From Berberis thunbergii (Eukaryota; Streptophyta; Magnoliopsida; Ranunculales; Berberidaceae): a stretch of 64,000 nt of DNA. The notes under the pieces were generated by a model that was not told the origin of the DNA, ran no database searches, and saw only the letters and a program-made list of their open reading frames with translations. The position numbers were made by a program, and so were the translations under genes. Positions 1-10,899 of this stretch are shown piece after piece. The stretch spans positions 1 through 64,000 of the forward strand of contig QNQO01000221.1 of the NCBI GenBank assembly GCA_003290165.1. The letters run 5' to 3'. The stretch's first letter is position 1, and each line of letters starts with the position of its first letter.

Positions 1-417
1 AAGGGTCATTTCAAAAGGGATTGTCCTACTAGGAAGGATAATGGCAATAAGGAAGAGAAAAATGGCGAGTCGAATCTGGTTGGATCTATACATGATGATG
101 TGGATATCAGGATTACAGGAGATCTAGCAGAGGCTCTTATGGCAGATAATGGTGACCATCTGTATGGAGGATGGGTGCTTGATACCGGTGCGTCTTTTCA
201 TATGTGTCCTATTAGAGAGTGGTTTACTAGTTACCGTGAGGTGAAGGGTGGATCAGTTTATATGGGAGACTCCAGAGTATGCAAGACTAGAGGTGTTGGC
301 ACAGTTCATTTCAGTTTGGCAGATGGTTCAGTTAGGAAGCTTACAGAGGTTCGTCATGTACCGATCTTTCGAAAGGTCTGATTTCTCTTGGTGCGCTTGA
401 GGCTCAGGCTTCAAATT
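1..417 (+). pseudogene. Copia A gag end and aspartic protease (fragment)
   Basis: The frame opens inside the zinc knuckle (GHFKRDC) and continues into the retropepsin active site WVLDTGASFHMC near 170-205, with the catalytic Asp present. The readable frame ends near 381. A one-base deletion after RHVP, compared with the sister copy at 5032-5545, shifts the frame before the motif for protease-to-integrase transition. Two further single-base differences follow near 405 and 435. In the element this domain would cut the Gag-Pol precursor. Confidence 0.88.
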
Positions 418-435
418 TGTTGGTGAGAATGGCAT

Positions 436-1921
436 GTGTGTGTCTACAATGGTGACAGGGTAATGCTTACGTCAGTTAGACATGGAAATCTGTATTATCT
501 TCAAGGAGACGCAGTTGAAGGTGGAGCTATGGTCTCAGAGGTTCTTGATGAGAAGAGCGTAGCCCAGACTCAGTTATGGCACATGCGCTTAGGGCATGTG
601 GGTGAGGCAGGGTTGAAGGCATTGAGCAAGCGAGGCTTGCTTGGCAGTGAAAAGCTTGGGAAGTTGGACTTTTGTGAGCACTGCATCTTCGGGAAGCAGA
701 CTCGAGTTAGTTTTGGTTCAGCGGAGCATACTACTGCGGGTATTGTGGATTACATTCACACGGATGTTTGGGGCCCATCCAGGACAGTGTCCAAAGGTGG
801 TTCTAGGTGGTTCGTCAGTTTTGTTGATGACTTCAGCCGAGAGTATGGATTTACACCATGAAAAGAAAGAATGAAGTCACTGACATCTTCAAGAAATGGA
901 GGGCGATGGTAGAGAAGCAGACTGGCAGAGTTATCAAGGTGGTCAGATCCGACAATGGTGGAGAGTACACTGAAGACCCCTTGAAGGAGTATTGTCAGGA
1001 GCATGGCATTCGCAGCATTTCACAGTGAAGAAGACACCACAACAGAACGGAGTGGCGGAAAGGATGAACCGCACACTTCTAGAGAGAGCACGGTGCATGT
1101 TGTCTAATGCAGGATTAGGCAAGATATGGTGGGCTGAAGCCGTATCTACGGCGTGTTATCTCATAAACAGGTCTCCATCATCAGCGATTGAATTCAAAAC
1201 TCCTATGGAGGTATGGTCTGGCACTTCTACGGATTATTCACATCTGAAAGTTTTTGGTTGTCCTGCTTATTTTCATGTGAAGGATGATAAGCTGGGGGTA
1301 AGGGCAAGGAAGGCTATATTCCTTGGTTATCCAGGTTCAGTCAAAGGCTACAAATTGTGGTGCTCTGAAACGGGCAAGTGGGAGATTTCTAGAGATGTAA
1401 AGTTCCATGAGGAGGCACTCTTAAGGCCTAAGTGTGAGAGATGCAAGGATGGATCTCCGGTATGGAGAGGTGATAGCTTTGATGATGAGGATGATTTTCT
1501 GCAGGTGGAGCTTGGAACTCCTAGGTCTGGTACACAGGACAGTTTTTCGGATTCAGGTCATGGTAATGATGATGGGATTCATGATACAGTACAGGGTGAT
1601 CCAGAGGTTATTGCAGATGAGGAGGTTCCTGTTGAGGAGCCACAGGTACAGCATGAGCATGAGCAGCAGTTTGTCAGCCGTCTTTGGCAGCACAGAGAGA
1701 GCGTCGGAATACTAGAGCACCCATCAGATATGGATTTGAGGAAATGGCAGCCTATGTTTTTTCAGTTTTCGAGTATGATGATGCACCTACTCACGTATAA
1801 GCAAGCTTGTAAAAGCTCGCATATGGATGAGTGGAAGGTGGCTATGGATGCGGAGATACAGTCTCTTCACAAAAATCATACATGGGAGCTGGTGACACTT
1901 CCAAAGGGAAACGGGCGATAG
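436..1921 (+). pseudogene. Copia A integrase (frameshifted)
   Basis: Integrase in pieces. The N-terminal zinc-binding part (LWHMRLGHVGEAGLKALSKR, then CEHC) lies at 575-700. The catalytic core has HTDVWGPS near 760, RSDNGGEY near 945-970 and the catalytic Glu in NGVAERMN near 1040-1065, so the D,D,E residues are all still present. Frame changes fall near 840-860 and 990-1020. The C-terminal part (VFGCPAYFHVKD, FLGYPGSVKGYKLW) runs to about 1400. It is followed by an acidic linker typical of Copia polyproteins. The protein would insert element DNA into chromosomes. Confidence 0.9.
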
Positions 1922-2725
1922 GATGCAAGTGGGTGTACACTCTGAAAGACGGCATTCCAGATTCCAAAGGGAATTCTGCAGGTGTAAGATTCAAGGCAAG
2001 ATTGGTAGCAAAAGGATTTGCACAAACAGAAGGTGTGGATTATAACGAGGTTTTCTCTCCGGTGGTTAAGCACACTTCTATCCGTGTCCTATTAGCTATG
2101 GTGGCGCAGTATGACTTAGAGCTCGAGCAACTAGATGTCAAGACTGCTTTCTTGCACGGATCTGGAAGAGGATATTTACATGGTTCAGCCAGATGGATAT
2201 GTTATTGCTGGGAAGGAAAACAGTCTTCTCGTCAGTGGTACTTGAGGTTTGATACTTTTATGTTGAAGCAAAAGTACACACGAAGTCAGTATGATCATTG
2301 TGTTTATCAGGAGGCTTCGAGATGGTTCCTACATCTATTTATTGCTTTACGTGGATGATATGCTTATTGCTGCTAGGAGTAAGCGTGAGATAGAGGTGCT
2401 AAAGGTTCAGTTGAGCAATGAATTTGAGATGAAGGATTTGGGTCCAGCAAAGAGGATACTCGGGATGGAGATAGTGAGGGACAGGAAGCTTGGTAGATTG
2501 TCTTTGTTGCAGAGGCAATATCTTGAGAAGGTAGTCAATAGATTTGGCATGGATAGGGCCAAGTCGGTCAGTACTCCCTTGGCAGCTCACTTCAGGCTCT
2601 CTAGTTTGCAGTCCCCTACTACTGTAGCAGAGAAGGAATACATGTCACAGGTTCCTTATGCTAGTGCGGTTGGCAGCTTGATGTATGCCATGATTGCACA
2701 CGTCCCGACATTGCACACGCAGTGA
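1915..2725 (+). pseudogene. Copia A reverse transcriptase (frameshifted)
   Basis: Copia-type RT. The fingers region reads [10 protein letters not shown] and [20 protein letters not shown] at about 1923-2060. [11 protein letters not shown] is at about 2127-2160 and carries a catalytic Asp. The active-site YVDD is at 2348-2359. Frame changes occur after FLHG (near 2160) and again near 2300-2350. The block ends with RPDI-like remains near 2700 where another shift occurs. No continuous protein is possible. Confidence 0.9.
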
Positions 2726-3300
2726 GTTTGGTTAGTCGGTACATGGCTAATCCAGGCAAAACCCATTGGCAGCAGTCAAGTGGATTTTGAGGTATCTTCG
2801 AGGCACGTTGGATGTCGGTTTGGTCTATGAGAGATCGTCAGTTTCACCTGTGACAGGTTATGTTGACTCAGATTATGCAGGAGATTTGGACAGGGCGTCG
2901 GTCTACTACAGGTTACTGTTTTAAATTGGCAGGGGGTCCTATATCTTGGCGGTCCATGTTACAGTCAGTTGTTGCGTTGTCTACTACAGAGGCAGAGTAT
3001 ATGGCAGTGACAGAGGCAGTGAAAGAGGCTATATGGCTTCGAGGTCTGGTTAAAGATTTGGGTGTTACTCAAAGGATATTACAATTCTTTGTGATAGTCA
3101 GAGTGCCATCCATTTGGCAAAAAATCAGGTTCATCATGCGAGGACCAAACATATTGATGTCAGGTTTCACTTTATCAGAGATATCATCGAGGACAGAGTT
3201 GTGATACTAGAGAAAGTTGATACAAAGGGAGAATGCAGCTGATATGTTGATGGAGGTAGTACCAGGGTCAAGTTGGAGCACTATCTCAACTTGATCAGAC
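2726..3300 (+). pseudogene. Copia A RNase H (frameshifted)
   Basis: C-terminal RNase H domain of the polyprotein. [20 protein letters not shown] and [20 protein letters not shown] are readable between about 2890 and 3040, followed by [10 protein letters not shown] frameshift near 3080 separates this from the [14 protein letters not shown] terminal part, which is still recognisable at 3130-3180. It would degrade the RNA strand during cDNA synthesis. Between 3300 and 3474 no coding is seen. That stretch contains two near-copies of a GCCAAGGTGGAGAT box, one at 3402 and one just before the LTR at 3461, probably the polypurine tract and a duplicate. Confidence 0.85.
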
Positions 3301-3474
3301 TCTCTCAGTGTTGATGCCCCACGGGGGCATGTCCCTTAGGGGTGGACGGCCTTTAGGCCAGGAAGACGACGACGAGCAGGTTACCTTTGCTGGGGATTTC
3401 ATGCCAAGGTGGAGATGTATGAGTTGATGGAGCTGATGGAGGTGTGTCCTGAAATTGTTCGCCAAGGTGGAGAT

Positions 3475-4196
3475 TGTGAGATTTCGTGGCTCACAATTTC
3501 AATCCGTAGAGTTTGAAATGGAATAGGATTGCTATATATGTGACAGAATACAGATCTTATAAAATAGGATCCCTATTCTGTAGGGATTTCTATTCTTATT
3601 CAGAAGTCAGATACAGATCAGGCGTACAGGTTTTCTTTTGTATTCAAACAAGGACACAGATGGGTTTTTAGGTCCTATTAGGACTCAAAATAGGAAGCAA
3701 TGATTGCTATAAATATCAGCCTATTCTAGGGATTATTTATTGTATTTTCTGAGGCAGAAAACAGGGTATTGGGGCTGGTTTTTATCGAGAGAAAACAAAA
3801 TATTGGGGCTATTTTTTATTGACAGAAAATAAGAGTTTATTCGCAGCCATTGATCACAGTTTTCAAGGTAAGATTTGAGTATTACCAAGGCAGAAAACTG
3901 AAGAGAATCTGCTGATTTTTCTTGGCATCGAAAGTGTAAGGGAAGAACGGTACAATCCGTGAGTATAACGGATTACTTTCAGATTGAGAGTTGAGAGAAC
4001 TGGAAACTGTTCTCAAGAGTTTGTACTTCTCAGATTACTCTTTCATAATAAAGAAGCGTGTCGTTGTCCCGTGGATGTAGGCACATTGCCGAACCACGTA
4101 TATCTTGTCTATTTACTGTTACTAATTGCTAGACTCTTACTTTTACTTGCAAGTACCAATTAGGTTCGGACGTGTTTCGAGGATAAACTTACAACA
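3475..4196 (+). repeat. Copia A long terminal repeat (722 bp)
   Basis: The LTR starts TGTGAG after a purine-rich tract and ends in ACAACA two bases before a tRNA primer site, so it has TG...CA ends. It follows the RNase H end of one internal region and precedes the gag start of another. It is therefore shared between two internal regions. A second LTR is not in the window, so its age cannot be judged. Confidence 0.85.
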
Positions 4197-4198
4197 AG

Positions 4199-4210
4199 TG
4201 GTATCAGAGC
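4199..4210 (+). other. Copia A primer binding site
   Basis: TGGTATCAGAGC, complementary to the 3' end of plant initiator methionine tRNA. It is the usual primer site of Copia elements and lies two bases after the LTR end. Confidence 0.92.
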
Positions 4211-4241
4211 TCCAGGGTTGGTGTCTACAAGGTTTGACGAT

Positions 4242-5031
4242 ATGTCAGAAAGGAAAGGCGAAGTCTACGCAAAGGTTCATGGATTCGATGTTCTTCAATT
4301 CAATGGAAGGAATAATTTTAGCAGTTGGCAGACAACGGTGATGGATATACTGATTAACAATGATCTGGCAGACACGATAGAAGGTGAACCAGATGTGAAA
4401 CCAACTGGTTGGGATGCAAATAAGTTCAAGGCAATGGATAGGAAGGCATGTAGTACTATCCGGCTATGTCTCGATACGGGAGTTGCATATAACTACCGTG
4501 ATGAAAAGACGGCAAAAGTCAATTTGGGATAAGTTGATGAATACCTACCTCAGGAAGGATCAGATGAGTTTACTATACCTTCAGAAAAAGCTCTTCACAT
4601 CCAAGATTGAACCAGGTAAACTCATGACCGATCATGTTACTGAATTTGAGTGTTTATTTTCAGATTGCATCGGTTTAGGTGCAAACTATGATGATAATGT
4701 CAAATCTTTGTTGTTATTGACTTCTTTATTACCTGAGTGGGAAGTATTGGTCGACACGTTGGTCACCAATAAGACAGAAAGTTTAGTTTATATAGATGTG
4801 GTTTCTGTGGTGCTTACGAAAGCTGCTCACAAGAAGGATATGGCTGATGATGCACAAGTTCACGGTCTTATGGTCAGAGGCCGGAATCAGGGTAATAACA
4901 AGGGCAATAAAAGGCAAGGCAATGGTCGGAAGAATAGAGGCCGCTCACAGTCTCACAGAAGATACATGTCAAAGGTTGAGTGTTATACTTGTCACAAGAA
5001 GGGTCATTTCAAAAGGGATTGGTCCTACTAG
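4242..5031 (+). pseudogene. Copia A second unit: gag (frameshifted)
   Basis: Gag begins MSERKGEVYAKVHGFDVLQF at 4242. The start is chosen because it follows the primer site and opens the conserved Gag N-terminus (FNGRNNFSSWQ). A frameshift near 4510-4530 moves the reading to another frame, which then runs DKLMNTYLRKDQMSLLYLQK through to a basic region and a CCHC zinc knuckle, CYTCHKKGHFKRD, near 4980-5020. The last Cys of the knuckle is lost because one G is inserted (GATTGG), giving a stop at 5029-5031. Gag would form the virus-like particle. Confidence 0.88.
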
Positions 5032-5545
5032 GAAGGATAATGGCAACAGGGAAGAGAAAAATGGCGAGTCGAATCTGGTTGGATCTATACATGATGATGT
5101 GGATATCAGGATTACAGGAGATCTAGCAGAGGCTCTTATGGCAGATAATGGTGATCATCTGTATGGAGGATGGGTGCTTGATACCGGTGCGTCTTTTCAT
5201 ATGTGTCCTATTAGAGAGTGGTTTACTAGTTACCGTGAGGTGAATGGTGGATCAGTTTATATGGGAGACTCCAGAGTATGCAAGACTAGGGGTGTTGGCA
5301 CAGTTCATTTCAGTTTGGCAGATGGTTCAGTTAGGAAGCTTACAGAGGTTCGTCATGTACCGGATCTTTCGAAAGGTCTGATTTCTCTTGGTGCGCTTGA
5401 GGCTCAAGGCTTCAAATTTATTGGTGAGAATGACATGTGTTGTGTCTACAATGGTGACAGGGTAATGCTTACGTCAGTTAGACATGGAAATCTGTATTAT
5501 CTTCAAGGAGACGCAGTTGAAGGTGGAGCTATGGTCTCCCACTAA
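5032..5545 (+). pseudogene. Copia A second unit: protease and start of integrase, truncated
   Basis: One open frame continues from the broken knuckle through the protease (VLDTGASFHMC, catalytic Asp present) to the GNLYYLQGDAVEG segment that precedes integrase. At 5537 the element stops abruptly and the array sequence begins (CCACTAAATTTC). It matches 1-537 at nearly every base but lacks three single-base deletions seen there. The two units therefore acquired different lesions after they separated. Confidence 0.88.
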
Positions 5546-6264
5546 ATTTCATATATGTTTCGGACAAAAACGTTTTTATAAACCAATTGCATATCCCACT
5601 AAATTTTTTTTTAAATTGGGCATCTTTTAAATCAAGACAAGATTCAACATATTTATCACATTCAGTTATCAGGCCAAGTTTGAAATGTGTCCGAAGGACC
5701 ATGAGGTAAAATACCACATTTAGAAAGAAAAGTATACAAATTTAACTGTCCGAAGCATAAATCTTGTAAAGACCCTGATCAACAGTAAGACTTAACATTG
5801 TGATAAACAATACAAAAAGAAACATGTACTCTACAATGCAGAATGATTTCATAGTAACTAACTCTCTCTTCTATTTTTCCAAAGTAGACTTTCAACTTAT
5901 TCCTTTATTCACCCCTTTTCCAAAGTAGCAGTATAATTACAAACTGCCCTCAAACAAAATAAAAGATTCTCCATTACTCAGTTATATTTTCTTATCCTCC
6001 TCATTCCACAACTAACATTGTAAAATATAATACTATAATCATAAATAGTTCTTGGAAACAGTTGAAAACTCCTCACTATTATAATTTCAGTTCTCCGCAG
6101 TCTACTTCAGTGTCCAAAGAATATATTGAGAGCTTTAGTACTATAATAATAAACCCTCTTTAAAAATATTTAAAAACTTCTCAATGTTTCATTTTCAGTT
6201 CTTTGCAATCTACAGTGTCCACGGACAATATTGAGAGAATCAAGAGAATGGACTTTGATTGTAC
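5546..6264 (+). other. Array unit flank, no gene seen
   Basis: Array sequence similar to 28520-29000 and 34040-34600. It includes a minus-strand exon-like relic near 5680-5780 (the region matching the VFGKNSN block elsewhere), decayed beyond translation. The rest is AT-rich sequence with the recurring segment around TTTCAACTTATTCC that sits upstream of every small gene copy. I see no open gene. Confidence 0.6.
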
Positions 6265-6268
6265 CTTC

Positions 6269-6347
6269 ACGGAGTACCCCATGGTGGTACCCTCCTCTCG
6301 CTAGTCTAATTCAATATCTAGGATTATTCGCTCATTCCTATATAAAC
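6269..6347 (+). promoter_or_regulatory. Putative core promoter of small gene copy 1
   Basis: A conserved block GGAGTACCCCATGGTGG at 6270-6286 recurs about 150-180 bases upstream of every gene copy. It is followed by TATATAAAC at 6339-6347, a canonical plant TATA-like box about 100 bases before the ATG. The function is inferred from position and conservation across copies. Confidence 0.55.
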
Positions 6348-6445
6348 AGAGCACAAGAAGAGTGGTTCAATAGTAATCCAAGCATATACATAACAAGCCT
6401 AAGTACAACATCACTTGCACCTGCATTATAGTGCGTGTAGAGAGA

Positions 6446-6757
6446 ATGAATGCTGCAGTTGCTGGCGTATTACTTCAATGTGTCCAGGGAGGATGTTTAT
6501 CATCATTCGACATGGGAAAAGAACGAAGACCATACCATCGTAACTGCGGTTGTGCCCTGCATCAATTGAAAGAGGATTGTTCCAACAACTGCTCTCAGAG
6601 AAGGAAGATATCTTTCCCAACAAAACAAACACGGAGTAAGTGTTCCTTGTCCATGGCATCCACTAATCACTCCTATCAATCTTCTTCAGCCACATTAGTG
6701 CCTCAAGGAGGAGATACAATACAATTGAGACAATATTCTACGACCGAAGAGATTTAA
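6446..6757 (+). CDS. Small Cys-rich protein, array copy 1 (103 aa)
   Basis: Family not recognised with certainty. The protein has six to seven conserved Cys. An N-terminal pair is C12 and C17. A central CxC is followed by a His in RRPYHRNCGCALH. Two more Cys lie in DCSNNCSQRR, and one more in SKCSLSM, in a basic stretch with KISFPTKQ. The Ser/Thr/Gln-rich tail is probably disordered. No clear signal peptide or membrane segment is seen. ATG 6446 is chosen because all copies start there (MxAAxAGV); upstream GTG-initiated frame is not conserved. The end is four residues shorter than copies 3 and 10 because TTATTC has become TAATAA. A TATA-like box lies 100 bases upstream. The central CxC-x2-H-x5-C-x3-C spacing could bind zinc, but this is only a guess. 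Confidence 0.62.
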   Translation: MNAAVAGVLLQCVQGGCLSSFDMGKERRPYHRNCGCALHQLKEDCSNNCSQRRKISFPTKQTRSKCSLSMASTNHSYQSSSATLVPQGGDTIQLRQYSTTEEI

Positions 6758-7374
6758 TAAAGGGAGACTTGAATGCCATAGCAGGGATAGATTCAAGCAT
6801 TAGATTTTATTTTCTCCACACCATTTTTTACCTTAACTTATACTCTTCCCTAGATTGTAAATGATTTAGAAGGAAGAATGTATATATACTTCTCAGAATG
6901 TACATCATTTGGATTTTTTATACAGCCATTTCATTCAAATTCCTCTACTGTAAGGTAGAATCTTCCATATACATTAAGACTTACAGGGATTGACATTAAG
7001 GTAAATTCACTGACCCATTGTCACAAAGATAGAAGCAAAAATCGAAGGCCAGTCCAATCTGATCTTAGTAGATCAATCAGAAGCTGAATACTTTGCTCCG
7101 GAACAAGCTACCTATGTTCAGCAGCTAAATTAGTAGATAATTATATGAAAACATATTGGTATTGGTATTTAATTATTTGAACAGGCACATTCAATTTTCT
7201 TTTGTTTTGTTTTTGAAATTGGGGCTATTTGTTAGAAAAACAAGTTTTTCTAAATTTACATACAAGGCATAAGAATTACATTTCTGTAACTATTTATTAA
7301 AATACTTTTTACAATATGAGAGGTTTTACAGTTTGATTTCCAAAAGGAATATTTTTGCAGTACATTCAGGTGAT
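6758..7374 (+). other. 3' flank of copy 1
   Basis: This stretch carries the 3' region shared by gene copies (TTTCTCCACACCATTTTTTACC, then AGAATCTTCCATATACATTA). It probably holds the 3' UTR and polyadenylation region, though no single signal can be proved. No gene is seen. The same sequence recurs at 19546-20110. Confidence 0.5.
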
Positions 7375-8175
7375 TCAAGAGGGAAGCATTTTAATCAGTT
7401 GGGAACATAGACTAGGTGCACCAACATCCATGCTCTCTTGTTTTAAGCACTTAACAGCAAATACATTTAAACTGAATAAGCAATTAAATAAATATATTTT
7501 ATGAATTAGTCACAAATTTTATTTATTTTAATTTTTTTTTTTATCTTCTATCACTTTTCAAACAATATTCTAGGAATCTGTCATCGTGTCCGTACAATGT
7601 GACCTAAAAAACCAAAGATTTTCGTAAACGTCTTTTTTTTAAAGAAAACAATGCATGTGGCAAATGAAGAACAATACTAGGAGACACGGAAAAATGAGAT
7701 AGAGGACAACGAAAGGCACATTTTTCTTTAGCACCCTACAAGCAAGCAGTCGCCTTACAAATGTACATGTTTATGATACCAAGGTCTGGGTGCTTGGCCC
7801 ATGCCATATTTTTTATGCCTCCAGATAGGAATGATCCAGATACACAATGCCACAATCCTAAGCTTCATATGCAAATATCAAGGGAGTGTTGGTAGGCTTA
7901 TTTGATTCAATTAGTAGTGAATAGGTGACAATAAATGGTATGTATATTTTCAAACACAAGAAGTTCCATGAAGAAACTTATATGTACATCACTCATTTAA
8001 ACAAAAACTTCCAGAATAATCGTTTGTTCAAAGAAACTGTAGACTTTCTACCTTATGCAATTTATATGTGAACTAAACATTTTATCTCGAAATATTGTAA
8101 AAACTACCTACTAGTGAAAAAGTTGTTGAGCCTTTGATATAGGCAGAGCACCTCCGTATAAGCTGAATCCCAATT
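7375..8175 (-). pseudogene. Minus-strand gene relic, unit 1: three exon-like blocks
   Basis: Family not recognised. Reading the minus strand, an exon-like block at about 8112-8170 encodes LYGGALPISKAQQLFH and then two stops, next to a GTAG donor. A block at about 7745-7820 reads WHGPSTQTLVS, then a stop. A likely last exon at 7375-7455 encodes VKCLKQESMDVGAPSLCSQL and ends at TGA 7375-7377. The same blocks, in the same order, are found in other units with the frame kept in some of them, which is why coding ancestry is favoured. The relic is convergent with gene copy 1. Confidence 0.5.
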
Positions 8176-9107
8176 AGTTCAAGTATACAGGTTAAGAATA
8201 GTCTATAAATGGATAACAGTAAATAATACACTGACACTGAACGTCATTATTATGAAGTAACCAACTCAAACTAGGATCATAACCACAAAAGGAACTTAGC
8301 ATAAGTGCACTCAGTATAATTCATTCAGATCATAACCTCAGTTAATAAATTTCAATCATCAAACAAACTCGGTACAATGTGTATTCATTGTATGTCAATA
8401 CCCAAACTTAAAATTTTGGATGGTTTGAGATAGAGTATGGGAATTGGTATAAATATCTCGATCTGAAGTGAGATATAAGCAGTTGGCAAGAACAAGCAAC
8501 CCTAGCTAGTGATCCTCACTTGTTATTCAACCAAAAAAAGGAACAAGGAAATCCATAGTAAACAACTCTCGCTTATCTTCTTCCCATGTAGAATTCCAAC
8601 TTCTACCTCTTTCTGTCAGTTTCTCCTAAGTAAAAGTAATTCACATTATTTTAATTATAACCAACTCTTTAATAAAATAAAAGATCCTTCCATACAACCT
8701 TATGTGTTTTTTCCTCTCCCTTTCTCCTATGTGGCAAAACAACTGGTAATACTATAATCTTGAATCATTCTTGGAAAATCAGTTAAAAGTTATCTATTTA
8801 TTTATTTTCAGTTCTTTGTTGTCGTTACTACAATTACAACAATAGGCTACAATTCTGTGCATATGAAGACCATCAAGAATGAACTTTAACTATGCTAACG
8901 GAGTACCTCATAGTGGCAGACTCCTTGAAGAAATCAACTTCCGTGTTTAGGATCTCTCACGTATTCCTATTAAAATAGAGCACACATCAGGGGGCTTCTT
9001 GAGTGATCTGAGCATACATAAAACATACATCAGAGCATAGTAACATACGCAAAACACATTTACTTATATACCTGCATTATAGTCAGTGTGAGTGAAAAGT
9101 AGAGATC
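8176..9107 (+). other. 5' flank of copy 2, decayed promoter
   Basis: Array flank leading to copy 2. The conserved block reads GGAGTACCTCATAGTGG near 8902. The TATA-like position has become CCTATTAAAATAGAGC near 8963, weaker than in the open copies. No gene is seen. The segment matches 21000-21870 closely. Confidence 0.5.
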
Positions 9108-9390
9108 ATGGAAGCTGCAGCTGCAGGGGTACTACTTCAATGTGGGGAAAGAACAAAGACCCTACCATCACAACTGCAGCTGTGCCCTGCATCAAGTGAA
9201 ACAGGATTGTTCAAACAATCGTTCTCAGAGAAGAAGGATATCATTACCAACTAAACAAACATGGAGTAAGTGCTTCTTGTCCCTTGCAGCGACCAATTAA
9301 CTCCTCCCAATCTTCTACACCACAGATAGTATCTGAAGGAGGATAAACAAAATAATTAGATAGTCTTATACTACTGAACAACGATATTTA
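9108..9390 (+). pseudogene. Small Cys-rich gene, copy 2 (frameshifted)
   Basis: Starts MEAAAAGVLLQC at 9108. A deletion of about 32 bases compared with copy 5 removes the second conserved Cys region and shifts the frame. The shifted frame stops at 9252-9254 after 48 residues. An extra A in the conserved AATTAC triplet pair (AATTAAC near 9297) adds a second lesion. It is the duplicate partner of copy 5 at 21871; both have CAA instead of the CGA Arg codon of the open copies. Confidence 0.8.
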
Positions 9391-9830
9391 ACGAAGACTT
9401 CATTGGACTAGCAAACATGAGTGAAAGCATTTGTAGATATTTGCTCCACCATACCATTATCTTTCTCTGTTAACATATACACTTCCCTGGATGCAAAATG
9501 GTCAATAGGGAAAACTGTACAAAATATTTTCCATCATGTATATCAATAGAATCTTTGAAAGCTGATTCAGTCGAATTCACTTAGTGTGCATAGAATATGT
9601 GCATTACACAAGTGCAAGGAATGACACAATCACTTGATTCAAACAAACCACCTCACCAGGGCTGAAATCATCAACTCATTGTCATTATCGTCATGAAGGA
9701 AGAACTAAAACTCAAATGTAAGTTCAATCTAATGATCTAAGTTGAGTTGCAACTCTGACTCAGTTCTACCATGACCAAGGTGTTTAAAATTAGGAGCAAA
9801 TCAGATAAAAACACATTGTCTATAACTTTT

Positions 9831-9992
9831 TGTTACGAGTTAAGTTATTATATTGTTATGTATGAGGTATCATGTAGTAGTTTGGGGTGTATTTATAAAC
9901 CCTAAATCTTTATTATAACTAAGAGGTCTCTCATAGAGACAAAACACTTTTTTCCTCTCATTCTCCTCTGTATGTAACCCTAAGATTCAACA
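9831..9992 (+). repeat. Copia B 5' LTR (162 bp)
   Basis: TGTTACGAGTTAAG...GATTCAACA, TG...CA ends, followed at once by the primer site TGGTATCAGAGC at 9993-10004. It differs from the 3' LTR at roughly one base in ten, so the insertion is old. Confidence 0.92.
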
Positions 9993-10430
9993 TGGTATCA
10001 GAGCCCTAAGGTTTAGATCCACCTCTTTCCCCTTCCCTCTCCTTCCCCACCATATCTCTTCCTCTCCTCCCTCCCCTGCCATTATCCCTCCACCTGTTGT
10101 ACCTTTAACCATTAAATCAACAGCAGTGAGCAGCACAAGTTGCACAAGTTGTTGATTGTATGTCCCTCTTGTTCTCTTCTCTAGTTTTATGTATTGATAA
10201 AAAACAAAGTCCCTTCTTGTTCATGTATCACCATGGACAGACTTGATATGATCTCATTCTTAGCAATGCTTGAATGAATTGGTTAGTGCTTTTTTCATTG
10301 AAAATCTTCCAGGTTGGTATTGATTGTTATTCTCTTATGTCAATGGTTGATACCCACACACTTGTTTGTTGATTGACTTATCATAACTATGGTTGAACCC
10401 AAGATGTATGATGAAATTCCTCGCTCAATT

Positions 10431-10730
10431 CATCATCATCATCATCATCAAAGCCCATTCCCGAGATTTTTGGGGTCAGCTACATGGATTTTGGTCCTCC
10501 AAGCAATGCGATCTTCCCACAGTTCCTCACCTAATCCAAGCTCAATGATATCTTCATTCACCGTCTTCATCAAAGTTTTCAACGGTCGTCCCCTCCGTCT
10601 ACACCCTCCATTAACTTGCCAATCTAAACATTTTCTAATTGGCGCCGTGCTTGGTCGTCTCCGCACATGACCAAACCAAGTTAAATGTCTTTCTCTAATT
10701 TTTTTCTCTATGGGCGCTACACCTAAGTAT
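10431..10730 (-). mobile_element. 5'-truncated RTE LINE fragment nested in Copia B
   Basis: Read on the minus strand this matches the last 285 bases of the LINE at 26040-27612 (from ATACTTAGGTGTAGCG to GGGCTTTGATGATG). It ends in a pure TGA-triplet tail (CAT repeats at 10431-10450 on the plus strand). A 3' triplet-repeat tail is typical of the RTE clade. The fragment lies in the leader of Copia B, so it arrived after that element. A His-run reading frame across the tail is an artefact. Confidence 0.88.
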
Positions 10731-10899
10731 TAAATGATTCAAATTACTTGGAATGGAAACATTGAGTAGAAGTTCATCTAAGAGGCATGAAAAAGTTAAA
10801 ATATTTGACTGGAAATCCACCCACACCTGAGGATAAGGGATATGAGGATTAGATGTGTGAAGACTCAATATTCATGGGTTGGTTATGGCATAGTATGGA

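Larger units (their letters stand above)
1..3474 (+). mobile_element. Copia A: LTR retrotransposon internal region, cut by window edge
   Basis: Internal region of a Ty1/Copia retrotransposon whose 5' part lies outside the window. Domain order is zinc knuckle, protease, integrase, reverse transcriptase, RNase H, which is the Copia order (integrase before RT). Several single-base frameshifts break the polyprotein, so it is not autonomous. The wording of the protease and RT motifs resembles the Tnt1-like (Tork/TAR) branch, which is an inference. It runs directly into an LTR at 3475. The first 537 bases are almost identical to 5000-5537. Confidence 0.93.

Noticed and set aside
10389..10670. Reading frame with a run of histidines
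   Set aside because: It is the antisense of the LINE 3' end; the His run is its TGA-triplet tail.
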